Shown here: piece after piece, positions 46,673 to 57,304 of the stretch
Numbering within the stretch: the first letter of the stretch is position 1
Layout of the letters: every line of letters begins with the position of its first letter
Notes under the pieces: generated by a model
Seen by the model: the letters and a program-made list of their open reading frames with translations, nothing else
Database searches by the model: none
What the model was told of the DNA's origin: nothing
Position numbers and translations under genes: made by a program
Source: Methylophaga sp. 42_25_T18
GTDB taxonomy: Bacteria; Pseudomonadota; Gammaproteobacteria; Nitrosococcales; Methylophagaceae
Length of the DNA: 64,000 nt
Direction: 5' to 3'
Assembly (NCBI GenBank): GCA_002163085.1
Contig: MAAJ01000008.1
Span: 186,001 to 250,000, forward strand

Positions 46673-47563
46673 CTATGCTTTTAGGATAATATTTAGCCAA
46701 ATACCATTTACTGACGATTTATTGTATTCCCATTGCTTTGCATCGAAGTAATGTTGCAACTTCTCAAGTTTAAAATACACTGCTGCTTTATTCAATTGAC
46801 TAATACACCGGTTCAGCACCCCTTGGTTATTACTACCAAAAGACTGCGTCGACACTATTTCCAAGCCAAGTTGAGTTGCTATTTTCGCAAGACTATTAAT
46901 ATTAAAGAAAAGGGTGTGTGGAAATACATCCAGCTTATGTAAGTGGTCATTATGTGGCACTTCAATATAGAGTAACCCACCTTTATTTAATACAGATTTA
47001 ACCTCGTTCAAAAATACAACTGGATCTTCTACATGCTCAAGCACATGGTTGAGAAAGATCAGGTCATATTTGTCATTACATGAATCTAAGCTAGTTTTAG
47101 TATTCACAGTGAAATTTGTACTTCTTTGTAGAATTTCATCCCTTTTATCTGTGTCAGGCTCAATAAAATCATATTGAACTACCGAATTTTTTGGAAGCTC
47201 ATCACACCAACTTGAAATGAAGCCATGACCAGCCCCGATATCCAGTATTTTTAATTCTTGATTTTCTAAAAAAGCTTTACACAATAATACTCTATTCTTC
47301 GCTTGACAAGATTCATGTACCCGTTGAATAGACGATTCGGGTATCAGTGTGTCCCAATAGTCACCTGCTGAATAAAAGGCATCAAGCTCCATTTGTGATG
47401 CTACCGGCTCAGCCCAAGCTAAACCACAGTTACTGCATGAAGTAATATATTCGAAAATTAACGATGAATTTCTATTCGGTATAGTTGGATACGGAAGTTT
47501 CTCACCTGTTGACACATGCTGGCAGATAGGACAGTTTCTAGTGGGATCGCAATCAGTATTCAT
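46673..47563 (-). CDS. SAM methyltransferase with N-terminal zinc-binding motif
   Basis: The N-terminus carries CPICQ and SCSNCGLAWAEP, two CxxC pairs as in the zinc-binding domain of NDP-sugar C-methyltransferases, followed by LDIGAGHGFISSW (motif I) and YDLIFLNHVLEHVEDP. The C-terminal C-methyltransferase half of that family is absent. I start at the ATG at 47563, with TTAGG upstream; a TTG at 47623 would overlap the next gene. The target is unknown. It converges with the PhyH gene 25 bp away. Confidence 0.78.
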   Translation of the reverse strand: MNTDCDPTRNCPICQHVSTGEKLPYPTIPNRNSSLIFEYITSCSNCGLAWAEPVASQMELDAFYSAGDYWDTLIPESSIQRVHESCQAKNRVLLCKAFLENQELKILDIGAGHGFISSWCDELPKNSVVQYDFIEPDTDKRDEILQRSTNFTVNTKTSLDSCNDKYDLIFLNHVLEHVEDPVVFLNEVKSVLNKGGLLYIEVPHNDHLHKLDVFPHTLFFNINSLAKIATQLGLEIVSTQSFGSNNQGVLNRCISQLNKAAVYFKLEKLQHYFDAKQWEYNKSSVNGIWLNIILKA

Positions 47564-47585
47564 AAAACCTAACTTATTAATTATC

Positions 47586-48164
47586 CTAGCGATGACGGAG
47601 GATAGTTGCTGGAACCCCAGCAACTATAACACTATCAGGTACATTTTTAGTCACCACAGCTCCTGCAGCAACAATAACATGAGAACCAATTGAAACATCA
47701 GGCAAAATAACCGCATTGGCTCCAACCCAAACATCGTCACCAATTGAGATCTTTCCACCAGTCTGACCTTGTTCCCACATCGGTCGAGATAAATCTTCTG
47801 AAACATGATTACTAGCTCGAATAACAACATTTGGGCCAATCATTACATGATGGCCAATCGTTATTTCACCATAATTATCTGCGATGATCCGAGCATTTCC
47901 ATTAACTGCAAAGTAATCCCCAACTGTTAACTTTCCATGATCACAGGCTCGTAATATTGCTCCTGAAACCAGATAACAATGATCACCTAGCGCTATATTT
48001 TTCCTTCCTGAAATTTCGACATGTTCACAGATTGATATGTGTTTACCGTGCATCTTTATAACAAACTTATATAACACCTTTCTTAATAATCTACCTATTC
48101 GTCCAGGAACCATACGAATAATCGCCGCCAACCAAGCAAAAATTTCATCTGTGAAATATTTCAT
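47586..48164 (-). CDS. Hexapeptide-repeat acyltransferase
   Basis: The 192-residue protein has left-handed beta-helix repeats from about residue 40 onward (ISICEHVEISGRKNIALGDH, IGDDVWVGANAVILPDVSIG). It ends with SVIVAGVPATILRHR, as in LpxA-superfamily acetyltransferases of the maltose/galactoside type. It probably O-acetylates the glycan. It lies one base from a second acyltransferase gene. Confidence 0.82.
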   Translation of the reverse strand: MKYFTDEIFAWLAAIIRMVPGRIGRLLRKVLYKFVIKMHGKHISICEHVEISGRKNIALGDHCYLVSGAILRACDHGKLTVGDYFAVNGNARIIADNYGEITIGHHVMIGPNVVIRASNHVSEDLSRPMWEQGQTGGKISIGDDVWVGANAVILPDVSIGSHVIVAAGAVVTKNVPDSVIVAGVPATILRHR

Positions 48165-48165
48165 G

Positions 48166-48822
48166 TCAGGAATTATATTGCTTGATGACTTTTGCAGGGA
48201 TGCCCGCTGCCAAACAGTTTTCAGGAATTGAGGTTGTCACAACACTGCCAGCAGCAATAATAGAATTATGTCCGATACGAACGCCTTTAAGAATTAGAAC
48301 ATTTAAACCGATAAACACATTATCTCCAATTTCGACAGGCTGATCATACTCATCACCCGGGTACTCCCATCTGTCTTCAGGTGGCCACAATGGGTGTCCA
48401 TCACTGTCCATAATCTGACAATTTCCTCCTATCATTGTGCCATTTCCAATGCTGATAGTTTGCGACCGAGCCATAATAGAAATTGAATTAAAACCGACAT
48501 GGTCACCAATTATTATCTTTGCCTTAGGTGTCATTGTTCTTATTTTTGACTGAGGAAAAATATTGAATGAATATCTGGCTGGATCAGAAACAATCCGTAG
48601 CTGTGTTCCGATTTGAATTGAGCTGCCTGGAAATTTGTTGATAATAACTTTTCCCCAAACTTGAAACCCGTTGCCTACATTTATATTGTTCAACTTACAT
48701 TTAAATCTAAAAACTAAGCCACTGTAATATTTTAAAACCAAATTTCTCAGCATATAAAGCGCATGCATGAATAACTCTAGCCATGAATATTTTTTAAGTA
48801 GAGATGAAACTGACGCTTTCAT
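48166..48822 (-). CDS. Hexapeptide-repeat acyltransferase
   Basis: The 218-residue protein has an N-terminal helix ([19 protein letters not shown]) and a beta-helix with [34 protein letters not shown] and [16 protein letters not shown]. It closes with [14 protein letters not shown]. The DGH motif contains the likely catalytic His. It is 3 bp from the ABC transporter gene and probably acts on the glycan before flipping. Confidence 0.82.
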   Translation of the reverse strand: MKASVSSLLKKYSWLELFMHALYMLRNLVLKYYSGLVFRFKCKLNNINVGNGFQVWGKVIINKFPGSSIQIGTQLRIVSDPARYSFNIFPQSKIRTMTPKAKIIIGDHVGFNSISIMARSQTISIGNGTMIGGNCQIMDSDGHPLWPPEDRWEYPGDEYDQPVEIGDNVFIGLNVLILKGVRIGHNSIIAAGSVVTTSIPENCLAAGIPAKVIKQYNS

Positions 48823-48825
48823 ATT

Positions 48826-50574
48826 CTACACACTACGTAATACACTCGAACTATCGCCCTGCTCTATCAGTTCTCCGTGGTGAAGGCGAAATAGGATGTC
48901 GCAATGTTCAACCGTGCTCAATCTATGCGCAACAATAATCACTGTCTTATCACCTTGCAAAATGCGCACTGAGTCCATCACTCCACGCTCAGTTTCGATG
49001 TCTAGGGAGCTGGTCGCTTCATCAAGTACAAGTACTTGGGGGTCATGATAAAGCGCTCTTGCAATTCCAATTCGCTGCCGTTGCCCGCCAGATAAGCGAA
49101 TACCACGTTCTCCCACTATAGTATCAAGCCCATCTGCCTGCTCACTGACCAACTGTTCTAATTGAGCAGCAGAAATTGCATGTAAAACGGCTTTTTCATC
49201 AATTTTATCATCAGGCAAACCAAAAGCAACATTGCGCCGCAAAGTATCATCCGTTAGAAATATTGTTTGTGGCACATAACCGATATGATCTTGCCAGTTT
49301 CGTAAGTTTGACTGAATATCAATGCCATCGACTTTAACCGAGCCATTAATTGGCGTAAGTAAACCCAAAAGCAAATCTACCAATGTACTTTTCCCAGCGC
49401 CGCTACTACCTATAAACCCAACAGATGATCCTTTCGGAATCACAAGGCTTATATCTTTGACTACTTGTTTCTTTGTATCGGGATATTGAAAACTAACATG
49501 TTCAATCATTATATTATTATCAAAAGATAATTTTTCGGTATCCGAGGGTAATGAAATATTCTTTATTAGTTCAGTCTCTCGGTGAAGAGTTTCAATCACA
49601 GGTAGAGAAAAACGCAAACTTTGAATCGCAATCAAGATACGATTAACTGAGGGCATAATACGGAATGCTGCTGCTGCAAATAAACCCATCGTTGGTAGAA
49701 TGGTATCAAGCTGCTTACCTTGGCCGACCATTGCTAATACAAGAATAGCTATTCCTGAAACTGCTAGTAACTCGATCCAAAGCCGTGGAAACTGCGAAAG
49801 TGTTTTTTGTTTCCATCCAATTTTGGCACTTCCATCATTATGGTATTGAAATTGAGTAAGAAATTCTTTTTCTCTACCCAATAACTTCACATCTTTAGCG
49901 CCACCTAGGCCCTGCTGTAAGTGTTGAATGCGTAATTCATCGTGTTTCTGACGTTCCTTTCCCCATGTTAGGAGAAAGTTCTTCGTCATTCTATGAAAAA
50001 CAAGGCCTGATATTCCTAATACACTAGCAACTAAAAGTGCGCCAGTCGGTTCAACGATAATTAACAAAACTAAAATGCCAATCATGACTAAGCCCTCTGT
50101 AAGGATCGTCATACCCGCAATCAAAACTGAATGTGTAAATAGGTTTGTTTCAGTCACTATAGTATTAATTAATTGTGCTGAATTTCGTTTTAAGTGAAAA
50201 ACATAGGGTTGCTGTAGAAAGCCCGAAAACAATCTAAACGATAATTCAGCCTGAACACCATGGACAAATTTCATTTGTCGCCATGCGAGAACGGCAAGAA
50301 ATACGACCTTAACGAGGTATACCCCTATCAAACTTATCATTCCGATAACAATCAACTTTTCTGGCGAAGGATTGCCCAAACTATTTAGTATCGGAAGTAA
50401 AAATGGATATTGTTCAGCTATATTCTCTTGCGTTATTACGGCTATTACTGGAACTACGAGACCTACACTAAGAGTCTCAAGTAGCATACCAACGAGCATC
50501 ATCGCCGAGACTACGACAAATAATTGTCTTTGCTCTTTAGCAATTAATTGCCAGAGTTTTTGGGTAAACCTCAT
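48826..50574 (-). CDS. ABC transporter, PglK/MsbA-like glycolipid flippase
   Basis: The N-terminal half has six hydrophobic segments. The C-terminal half is an ATPase with Walker A GSSGAGKSTLVDLLLG, signature LSGGQRQRIGIARAL, Walker B VLVLDEATSSLD and the switch His in VAHRLST. The 582-residue fused half-transporter works as a dimer. Its closest functional parallel is PglK, which flips the undecaprenyl-linked heptasaccharide of Campylobacter, and the PglC/D/E/F-like genes here fit that. No Wzx flippase is seen in the window. Confidence 0.87.
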   Translation of the reverse strand: MRFTQKLWQLIAKEQRQLFVVVSAMMLVGMLLETLSVGLVVPVIAVITQENIAEQYPFLLPILNSLGNPSPEKLIVIGMISLIGVYLVKVVFLAVLAWRQMKFVHGVQAELSFRLFSGFLQQPYVFHLKRNSAQLINTIVTETNLFTHSVLIAGMTILTEGLVMIGILVLLIIVEPTGALLVASVLGISGLVFHRMTKNFLLTWGKERQKHDELRIQHLQQGLGGAKDVKLLGREKEFLTQFQYHNDGSAKIGWKQKTLSQFPRLWIELLAVSGIAILVLAMVGQGKQLDTILPTMGLFAAAAFRIMPSVNRILIAIQSLRFSLPVIETLHRETELIKNISLPSDTEKLSFDNNIMIEHVSFQYPDTKKQVVKDISLVIPKGSSVGFIGSSGAGKSTLVDLLLGLLTPINGSVKVDGIDIQSNLRNWQDHIGYVPQTIFLTDDTLRRNVAFGLPDDKIDEKAVLHAISAAQLEQLVSEQADGLDTIVGERGIRLSGGQRQRIGIARALYHDPQVLVLDEATSSLDIETERGVMDSVRILQGDKTVIIVAHRLSTVEHCDILFRLHHGELIEQGDSSSVLRSV

Positions 50575-50652
50575 ATAAAATCTTTTACCATAAAGTTAAT
50601 ATTTTTATTACGGTGATAACCGAATCCACTTGCATTTTGCAACATACCAGAA

Positions 50653-52503
50653 CTATTCAACTGTCACTGATTTAGCTAAATTTCTTGGCTGGTCAACATC
50701 TGTACCCTTAATCAAAGCCACATGATAACTCAATAACTGCAAGGCGATATTAAATGTAATCGGTGCAGTGATTCGGCCCACATTACTAGTCACTTTTAAA
50801 ACCGTAAAATTACTTTCAGAACTAAGTTGTGATTGTTCATCTTCAAATACGATCATTTGCCCACCACGTGCCTTCACTTCCTGTAAATTAGATTTAAGTT
50901 TATCTAATAAATCATCCAAGGGGGCGATAGCAATGACAGGCATATTTTCATCTATCAATGCTAAAGGGCCATGTTTTAACTCGCCTGCAGGGTAGGCTTC
51001 GGCATGAATATAACTAATTTCTTTTAGTTTTAAGGCACCTTCCATTGCGATCGGATACATCGTGCCACGACCTAGGAATAAAGCATGTTGTTTATCGGCA
51101 AATAATTTGGCTATATCTTTAATCGTTTCTTCTTGCTCTAAAGCACGCGTAATCAGGTTGGGTAATTTCTGCAAGCCTTGAACAATACGCTGTTCTTGTT
51201 CATCGGTGATTCTTTTTTGTAACTTGCCAATGCTCACCAACAATAAAGCCAATACTATCAGTTGAGTGGTAAAGGCTTTAGTTGAAGCAACACCAATTTC
51301 CGGTCCAGCTTTTGTAAGACAGGTTAAGTCTGATTCCCGAGTAAGACTGGATTCAGCAACATTACAAATAGTTAGGGTTGGAATGTCTAAATTCTTCGAC
51401 GCCTTAAGTTGTTGCAATGCCGCTAAGGTATCGGCGGTTTCACCTGATTGGCTGACAGTAACAAACAATGTATTGTTTTGGACAACCGGATTACGATAAC
51501 GATATTCACTCGCCACCTCCACCTGACATGGCATATCTAAAATATCTTCGAACCAATATTTAGCAACTAATCCTGCGTGATAGCTCGTACCACAGGCAAT
51601 GATTTGTAGTTGCTGGACTGTTTGAAAAACTTGCTCCGCCTGATGACCAAAGCTTGATACTAGAACATGTTGCTGACTGATGCGGCCTTCAAGCGTATCA
51701 GTTACGGCTTGCGGCTGATCAAAAATTTCCTTGTGCATATAATGTTTATGCTCGTCCAACTCCACCGCTGTTGCAGATAAATTAGATTGCTTAACAGGCC
51801 GTTCAACCGCTTGGCCTTGTGCATCAAAAATCAGTATCTGATCTCGACTAATTTTAGCGATATCGCCATCTTCAAGAAAAATGAAATTTTGAGTTACCGG
51901 TAACAAAGCTGATACATCAGAAGCAATAAAGTTTTCGCCTATGCCTAGCCCAATCACCAAGGGACTGCCTTTACGTGCAGCAATCAAGGTATCCGGATCG
52001 TCTTTACCAATCACCCCAATAGCATAGGCACCTTCAAACTCTGCAATAGCGTGTTTTACCGCGGTAAAGATATCGTTATCTGTTGCAAGGTGGGCATGGA
52101 TGGCATGCGCCACAACTTCCGTATCCGTTTCTGATTCGAATACATAACCGAATTCCTGCTGTTTTTGTTTCAGGCTTTGATAGTTCTCAATAATGCCATT
52201 ATGAACAACAGCTACACTATCGTTGCTAATATGTGGATGAGCATTATTTTCAGATGGCTTGCCATGTGTCGCCCAACGAGTATGAGCGATTGCTAACGTC
52301 CCTGACAGGGCCTCAGTCTCTTGCTCTATTTTATCTTGTAAATTTTTTATTTTACCCAGCGAACGAATACGCCTCAAACTCTTGTCATCACCCTGTATTG
52401 CTATTCCTGAGGAGTCATAGCCTCGATATTCAAGCCGTCTTAATCCCTCGAGTAAAATCGGCACCAGATTTCGTTCCGTAATACCGCCAACTATGCCACA
52501 CAT
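50653..52503 (-). CDS. glmS: Glutamine-fructose-6-phosphate aminotransferase (isomerizing)
   Basis: GlmS makes glucosamine 6-phosphate from fructose 6-phosphate and glutamine, the entry to UDP-GlcNAc. The catalytic Cys follows the initiator Met (MCGIVGG). The glutaminase domain has HTRWATHG and the two SIS domains carry ACGTSYHAG and VSQSGETADT. The C-terminus DQPRNLAKSVTVE is conserved. The 616 residues are near the usual 609. Lying inside the glycan locus, it could raise UDP-GlcNAc supply for both amino-sugar pathways. Confidence 0.96.
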   Translation of the reverse strand: MCGIVGGITERNLVPILLEGLRRLEYRGYDSSGIAIQGDDKSLRRIRSLGKIKNLQDKIEQETEALSGTLAIAHTRWATHGKPSENNAHPHISNDSVAVVHNGIIENYQSLKQKQQEFGYVFESETDTEVVAHAIHAHLATDNDIFTAVKHAIAEFEGAYAIGVIGKDDPDTLIAARKGSPLVIGLGIGENFIASDVSALLPVTQNFIFLEDGDIAKISRDQILIFDAQGQAVERPVKQSNLSATAVELDEHKHYMHKEIFDQPQAVTDTLEGRISQQHVLVSSFGHQAEQVFQTVQQLQIIACGTSYHAGLVAKYWFEDILDMPCQVEVASEYRYRNPVVQNNTLFVTVSQSGETADTLAALQQLKASKNLDIPTLTICNVAESSLTRESDLTCLTKAGPEIGVASTKAFTTQLIVLALLLVSIGKLQKRITDEQEQRIVQGLQKLPNLITRALEQEETIKDIAKLFADKQHALFLGRGTMYPIAMEGALKLKEISYIHAEAYPAGELKHGPLALIDENMPVIAIAPLDDLLDKLKSNLQEVKARGGQMIVFEDEQSQLSSESNFTVLKVTSNVGRITAPITFNIALQLLSYHVALIKGTDVDQPRNLAKSVTVE

Positions 52504-52578
52504 TTAATTTTTTCCATCTCTAAAATAACCACTCATTTTACACTGCACCAATATGCTTTTCATGTCTTATTAAGAATA

Positions 52579-54522
52579 TTAATGCAACAAATCTTCTATA
52601 CCACATTGTGGTTGAAATCCGTCAACGTGGGTTAATAATAAGTCTCTTACCTTTTGGTAATCATACGCATTATTGGCCTGTTCAAGTTGCTGCAAAATAT
52701 CGTTTAATTGTTCCCACGGAATTACGCTTTCTTGTGCACGCAGAATCTTCCTGTGTTCAGTTTCGGTAACATTATCACCAATTAATAACTCTTCATAGAG
52801 CTTTTCACCAGCTCTTAAACCTGTAAATTTGATCTCAATATCCCCATCAGGGAAATCATCACTCTTTAAACTAAAGCCACTTAACTGAATCATTCGTTTA
52901 GCCAAGTCGAGAATCTTAACCGGCGCGCCCATATCTAAAACAAAAACATCACCACCTTGACCCATTGCCCCGGCTTGAATCACTAACTCAGCAGCTTCGG
53001 GAATGGTCATAAAATAACGAATAATACGCGCATCCGTAACCGTAATTGGCCCGCCATTAGCAATTTGGTTTCGAAACAAGGGCACAACAGAGCCTGAAGA
53101 TCCTAATACATTACCAAACCGAACCATAGTAAACCGGGTACTTGGATTTAACTCTTTGTTCTCGGATAGGCCTTGCAGAACTAACTCGGCAAAACGTTTA
53201 CTGGCACCCATAGTATTAGTTGGTCTAACCGCTTTATCTGTCGAGATCAAAACGAAGGTATCTACCTTGCTTGCGATCGCAGCTTTTGCACAACATAATG
53301 TGCCAAATACATTATTGCTAATACCTTCAGCCATATTTTGCTCAACCATCGGCACATGTTTATAGGCTGCCGCATGATAAACCGTCTCAACTTCAAACTT
53401 TCGACACACCGCTTCGACACGTTGTTGGTTTTGCACGGAACCCAGCACGGCAACTATCGGCAGTTCGTCATCAAGCTGTTTCAGTTCTTGTTCAATGGAA
53501 TATAAGCCAAACTCATTCAGTTCCAATAATACTATTAGCTTAGGTTGCAACTGAACAATTTGACGACATAATTCCGATCCTATGGAACCTGCTGCTCCGG
53601 TGACCATCACCACTTTGTCAGTAATATTCGCATGTAATAATTGCTGAATCGGAGCAATAGATTCCCGACCTAATAAATCAGCTATTTCGACTTCTTGAAT
53701 ATCCGATACTGTTACCTTGCCTTCAGCAATATCAGCCAAGGCTGGTAAGGTTCGAACATGCACAGGAAAAGGCTCTAATTGTCGAATAATTTCTTGTCTG
53801 CGGCTCCTTGTTATTGAAGGCAGCGCTAACAACACCTCATGGACATCGAATTTTGCAATTAATGTAGTCAACTGACTTTGTGCATACACACTCAAGCCAT
53901 TTATCAATTGCCTATGCAGTCCCGGCTCATCATCAATAAATGCCACAGGCCGTAATTGACTTCCCATCTGCAAGGAATTAGCAAGCTGAGCGCCTGATGC
54001 ACCTGCACCGTATATAAGTACTGGCGGGATATATCGCCGAGATAATGGTCCAGATCCTACTCGAGAATTACTTACCAGGTGGGCAAACCACCACCTAGCA
54101 ATCAATCGTGTACCACCTGCAAATATAAGCAGTATCAGAGCATTTATTCCATATACAGTCCGTGGTACACCCTCTACCCCAGACAGTAAAACTGCGACAG
54201 CAAAAAACAAAGCATATAACAGAGTTGCTTTCACGACAGTCCACAAGGCTTGCATACCTAGGTAACGTACAATTGCCCGATACAAACCAAACTTTACAAA
54301 TATAGGAATAGAAAATATTGGTGCCAGCAAGAAGATCCATAGTTGCTGTTGCATAGGTAGATAAAATTCACCCAACCTTAAGGAAAAGGCTAGCCATAGC
54401 GCAAACACCGTTGCCACAAAGTCAGCAAAGACGGTTACTAACCGTTTAACACTACGTGATCGTGTTAAAAACCAATACGAAATCATCGAAAGATTTTGAG
54501 GCATAGCTATGTGTGAATCCAT
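52579..54522 (-). CDS. Membrane NDP-sugar 4,6-dehydratase, PglF/WbpM/CapD-like
   Basis: Four N-terminal membrane helices (about residues 25-130) are followed by a CoA-binding-like domain (LIYGAGASGAQLANSL) and an extended SDR domain with MVTGAAGSIGSELCRQIV. The active site reads TNTMGASKR, with Met in place of the usual Tyr, which is normal for this family. It should convert UDP-GlcNAc to UDP-4-keto-6-deoxy-GlcNAc for the PglE/PglD-like enzymes at 13314-15157. The 647-residue length is typical. It is the first gene of the locus in transcription order. Confidence 0.92.
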   Translation of the reverse strand: MDSHIAMPQNLSMISYWFLTRSRSVKRLVTVFADFVATVFALWLAFSLRLGEFYLPMQQQLWIFLLAPIFSIPIFVKFGLYRAIVRYLGMQALWTVVKATLLYALFFAVAVLLSGVEGVPRTVYGINALILLIFAGGTRLIARWWFAHLVSNSRVGSGPLSRRYIPPVLIYGAGASGAQLANSLQMGSQLRPVAFIDDEPGLHRQLINGLSVYAQSQLTTLIAKFDVHEVLLALPSITRSRRQEIIRQLEPFPVHVRTLPALADIAEGKVTVSDIQEVEIADLLGRESIAPIQQLLHANITDKVVMVTGAAGSIGSELCRQIVQLQPKLIVLLELNEFGLYSIEQELKQLDDELPIVAVLGSVQNQQRVEAVCRKFEVETVYHAAAYKHVPMVEQNMAEGISNNVFGTLCCAKAAIASKVDTFVLISTDKAVRPTNTMGASKRFAELVLQGLSENKELNPSTRFTMVRFGNVLGSSGSVVPLFRNQIANGGPITVTDARIIRYFMTIPEAAELVIQAGAMGQGGDVFVLDMGAPVKILDLAKRMIQLSGFSLKSDDFPDGDIEIKFTGLRAGEKLYEELLIGDNVTETEHRKILRAQESVIPWEQLNDILQQLEQANNAYDYQKVRDLLLTHVDGFQPQCGIEDLLH

Positions 54523-54668
54523 TACATATAGAAGTATAAAACCGCGCCAAGTTTAACTCAGTAGGCTTAATAAACCTAATTCCAATACAGGGAATACAGC
54601 TTCGGTAAGTTGGACTTTTTGAGGATCCCTAAGTATGACTTTCTAGGATGTTAGATGAGGTATGGAAA

Positions 54669-54745
54669 TGGTACGCCCGGCAGGATTCGAACCTGCTACC
54701 CTCGGCTTAGAAGGCCGATGCTCTATCCAAATGAGCTACGGGCGC
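54669..54745 (-). tRNA. tRNA-Arg (anticodon TCT)
   Basis: The minus strand folds as a cloverleaf with acceptor GCGCCCG/CGGGCGT (one G-U pair), anticodon arm around CTTCTAA, T-loop TTCGAAT and an encoded CCA at 54671-54669. The anticodon TCT reads AGA. It lies 40 bp downstream of tRNA-Pro in the same direction. Confidence 0.95.
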
Positions 54746-54785
54746 ATTAAGAATATCTAATCGAGGAGGTATAAGATATTTGAAG

Positions 54786-54862
<77 letters not shown>

Positions 54863-54898
54863 ACATTTCGAAGAACGGAGATCCTCGAAGAAGGCGAA

Positions 54899-54927
54899 AT
54901 AATACGCCGATGCTCACTAACAGTCAA
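54899..54927 (-). promoter_or_regulatory. Promoter of the tRNA-Pro/tRNA-Arg unit
   Basis: The minus strand reads TTGACT (54927-54922), exactly 17 bp, then TATTAT (54904-54899). Both boxes match the sigma-70 consensus at five of six positions. Transcription should begin about 30 nt upstream of tRNA-Pro. Confidence 0.75.
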
Positions 54928-55003
54928 TCACTGTTTTTATTATTTTTGCTGTTCTTTAGCCAACATGAGAACATATCTTTTTTTGATTGTCTGGAACCAC
55001 TGA

Positions 55004-55861
55004 ATGACTGCTCAGATTATAGATGGTAAAGCTGTTGCAAATGAACTAAAACAGAACCTTAAAGCGGCTAATCAACAACGTTTAGCGGCGGGTAAACGTC
55101 AACCTGGCTTAGCAGTAGTTCTTCTTGGTAGTAATCCTGCATCTCAAGTCTACGTGGGCAGTAAACGTCGCAGTTGTGAAGAAATCGGTTTTAGATCGGA
55201 TTCTTATGACTTACCTGAAACTACTAGCGAAGCTGAGTTATTAGCACTGATCGATAAGCTCAATGCGGATAAATACATAGATGGTATTTTAGTCCAACTG
55301 CCATTACCAGAACATATCAATGCCGATGCTGTGATTGAACATATCGTTCCTCATAAAGATGTCGATGGCTTCCATCCTTATAATGTAGGTCGGCTCGCAT
55401 TACGTAACCCCCAGCTACAACCTTGCACTCCTAAAGGCATCATCACTTTATTGAAACACACGGGAATAGATTTACGTGGCCAAGAAGCGGTCGTTGTTGG
55501 CGCTTCAAATATTGTCGGTAGACCAATGGCCTTAGAGTTGCTATTAGCGGCTTGTACAACAACGGTATGTCACCGTATGACTAAAGATCTTGAATCACAT
55601 GTACGCCGAGCTGACATTTTAATTGTCGCAGTGGGCAAACCAAACTTTATACCTGGTGAATGGATAAAAGATGGCGCCATTGTTATTGATGTAGGTATTA
55701 ATCGTCTTGACGACGGAACCTTAACCGGTGATGTTGAATATAAGGCTGCGAAAGAAAAAGCAGCATGGATAACACCTGTGCCAGGCGGTGTTGGTCCGAT
55801 GACCGTCGCAACGTTATTAGAAAATACTTTTTATGCCGCAGAAGAATTGCACCAAGGATAA
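55004..55861 (+). CDS. folD: Bifunctional methylenetetrahydrofolate dehydrogenase/cyclohydrolase
   Basis: FolD interconverts 5,10-methylene-, methenyl- and 10-formyl-tetrahydrofolate. [14 protein letters not shown] contains the catalytic lysine (YxxxK), [13 protein letters not shown] and [10 protein letters not shown] are the folate-site motifs, and [18 protein letters not shown] binds NADP. Length is 285. It is transcribed away from the tRNA pair and followed by a strong shared terminator. Confidence 0.97.
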   Translation: MTAQIIDGKAVANELKQNLKAANQQRLAAGKRQPGLAVVLLGSNPASQVYVGSKRRSCEEIGFRSDSYDLPETTSEAELLALIDKLNADKYIDGILVQLPLPEHINADAVIEHIVPHKDVDGFHPYNVGRLALRNPQLQPCTPKGIITLLKHTGIDLRGQEAVVVGASNIVGRPMALELLLAACTTTVCHRMTKDLESHVRRADILIVAVGKPNFIPGEWIKDGAIVIDVGINRLDDGTLTGDVEYKAAKEKAAWITPVPGGVGPMTVATLLENTFYAAEELHQG

Positions 55862-55873
55862 AATATTCATATG

Positions 55874-55900
55874 AAAAGCTCCCATTTGGGAGCTTTTTTA
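55874..55900. terminator. Bidirectional intrinsic terminator between folD and cysS
   Basis: AAAAGCTCCC (55874-55883) pairs perfectly with GGGAGCTTTT (55888-55897) around the 4-nt loop ATTT. T-runs on both strands let it end folD on the plus strand and cysS on the minus strand. Confidence 0.92.
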
Positions 55901-55907
55901 ACTAAGC

Positions 55908-57299
55908 TTAACTTCTACGCCAGCTTGTTTTCCCTGCATTATCTTCTAATACAATCCCCATCGTCGTTAACTCATCACGAACTTGATCGGCTTTAGCCCA
56001 ATCTTTGTCTGCACGGGCGGTATTTCTAGCTTCAATTAAAGATTCAACCTTGGCATTTTCATCTTCATCACCAGCATCACCAACTAGAAAATCGGTCGCC
56101 GATTGCTGGAACAGGCCTAATACCTGACCAAATGAAGTTAACAAGCCAGCGAAATAGCTAACTTGTTCCTTATCTTGATTTTCCTGAGCTTTATTTAATG
56201 CTAATCGCACATCAGCCATCACGGATAAGGCTAATGCAGTATTAAAGTCATCATCCATAGCAACTTTAAACCGTGAGCCAAACTCCATGTCGTCTTGCCA
56301 CACTACATTTTCCTCTAGCTCAACATCACGCAATGCGGTGTAATAACGCGTTAACGCATTTTTAGCTTGATCTAACTGCTCATCAGAATAATTTAATGGG
56401 CTACGGTACTGACTGGTTAAAATGAAATAACGCACCACTTCTGGATCATATTTCGCGATTACTTCGCGCACGGTAAAAAAATTGCCCAAAGATTTAGACA
56501 TCTTTTCATCATCAATCCGCACAAAACCATTATGCATCCAATAGTTCACAGACTGACAGCCATGAGCACCTTCTGACTGGGCAATTTCATTCTCATGATG
56601 GGGGAACTGCAAATCTTGACCACCACCGTGAATATCAAAGTGTTTACCAAAAGATGTTGCTGACATGGCTGAACATTCAATATGCCAACCAGGGCGACCG
56701 TTTCCCCATGGTGATTCCCATGCAGGTTCTTCAGGTTTAGCAGCTTTCCATAAGACAAAGTCTAAAGGATCATCTTTCGCTTCATTAACCGCCACACGTT
56801 CACCGGAACGTAATTCATCAATATTTCGGCCTGACAACTTGCCATAGCCATCAAACTGACTAACATCATAATAGACATCACCATTATCAGATTTATAAGC
56901 AAAGCCTTTAGCAATCAAGGTTTCAATCATGGTAATGATCTCTGCCATAGCTTCTGTTGCTTTAGGTTCATGATCTGGTCTCAACGTACCTAACGCATCG
57001 GCATCGTGGTTCATTTCAGTAATAAAACGTTCCGTTAAGCTCTGGATATCTTCGCCATTTTCATTGGCTCTTGCAATGATTTTATCGTCGATATCAGTGA
57101 TATTTCGGGTGTATGTCACATCGTACCCACTAGCACGTAAATAGCGTGTCACCACGTCAAATACCACCATAACGCGAGCATGACCGACATGACAGTAGTC
57201 ATAAACCGTCATGCCGCAGACATATAGTTTTACCTTACCTGCTTCAATCGGTGTAAATAATTCTTTTTGTTTAGTTAAGCTGTTATGGACTTTTAACAT
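55908..57299 (-). CDS. cysS: Cysteinyl-tRNA synthetase
   Basis: Class I synthetase that charges tRNA-Cys. HVGHARVMV is the HIGH motif, [10 protein letters not shown] the KMSKS motif, and [17 protein letters not shown] and [11 protein letters not shown] supply the zinc ligands. The 463-residue length is normal. It ends 8 bp from the shared terminator and starts 5 bp after glnS, so the two synthetases form an operon. Confidence 0.98.
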   Translation of the reverse strand: MLKVHNSLTKQKELFTPIEAGKVKLYVCGMTVYDYCHVGHARVMVVFDVVTRYLRASGYDVTYTRNITDIDDKIIARANENGEDIQSLTERFITEMNHDADALGTLRPDHEPKATEAMAEIITMIETLIAKGFAYKSDNGDVYYDVSQFDGYGKLSGRNIDELRSGERVAVNEAKDDPLDFVLWKAAKPEEPAWESPWGNGRPGWHIECSAMSATSFGKHFDIHGGGQDLQFPHHENEIAQSEGAHGCQSVNYWMHNGFVRIDDEKMSKSLGNFFTVREVIAKYDPEVVRYFILTSQYRSPLNYSDEQLDQAKNALTRYYTALRDVELEENVVWQDDMEFGSRFKVAMDDDFNTALALSVMADVRLALNKAQENQDKEQVSYFAGLLTSFGQVLGLFQQSATDFLVGDAGDEDENAKVESLIEARNTARADKDWAKADQVRDELTTMGIVLEDNAGKTSWRRS

Positions 57300-57304
57300 A
57301 GTAT

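Noticed and set aside
52579..54522. Missing catalytic Tyr in the dehydratase (TNTMGASK)
   Set aside because: Met at this position is normal for the PglF/WbpM/CapD family, so it is not a defect.
13314..54522. Flagellin glycosylation island
   Set aside because: No flagellin, Maf-type transferase or flagellar gene occurs in the window, so the target cannot be assigned to flagellin.
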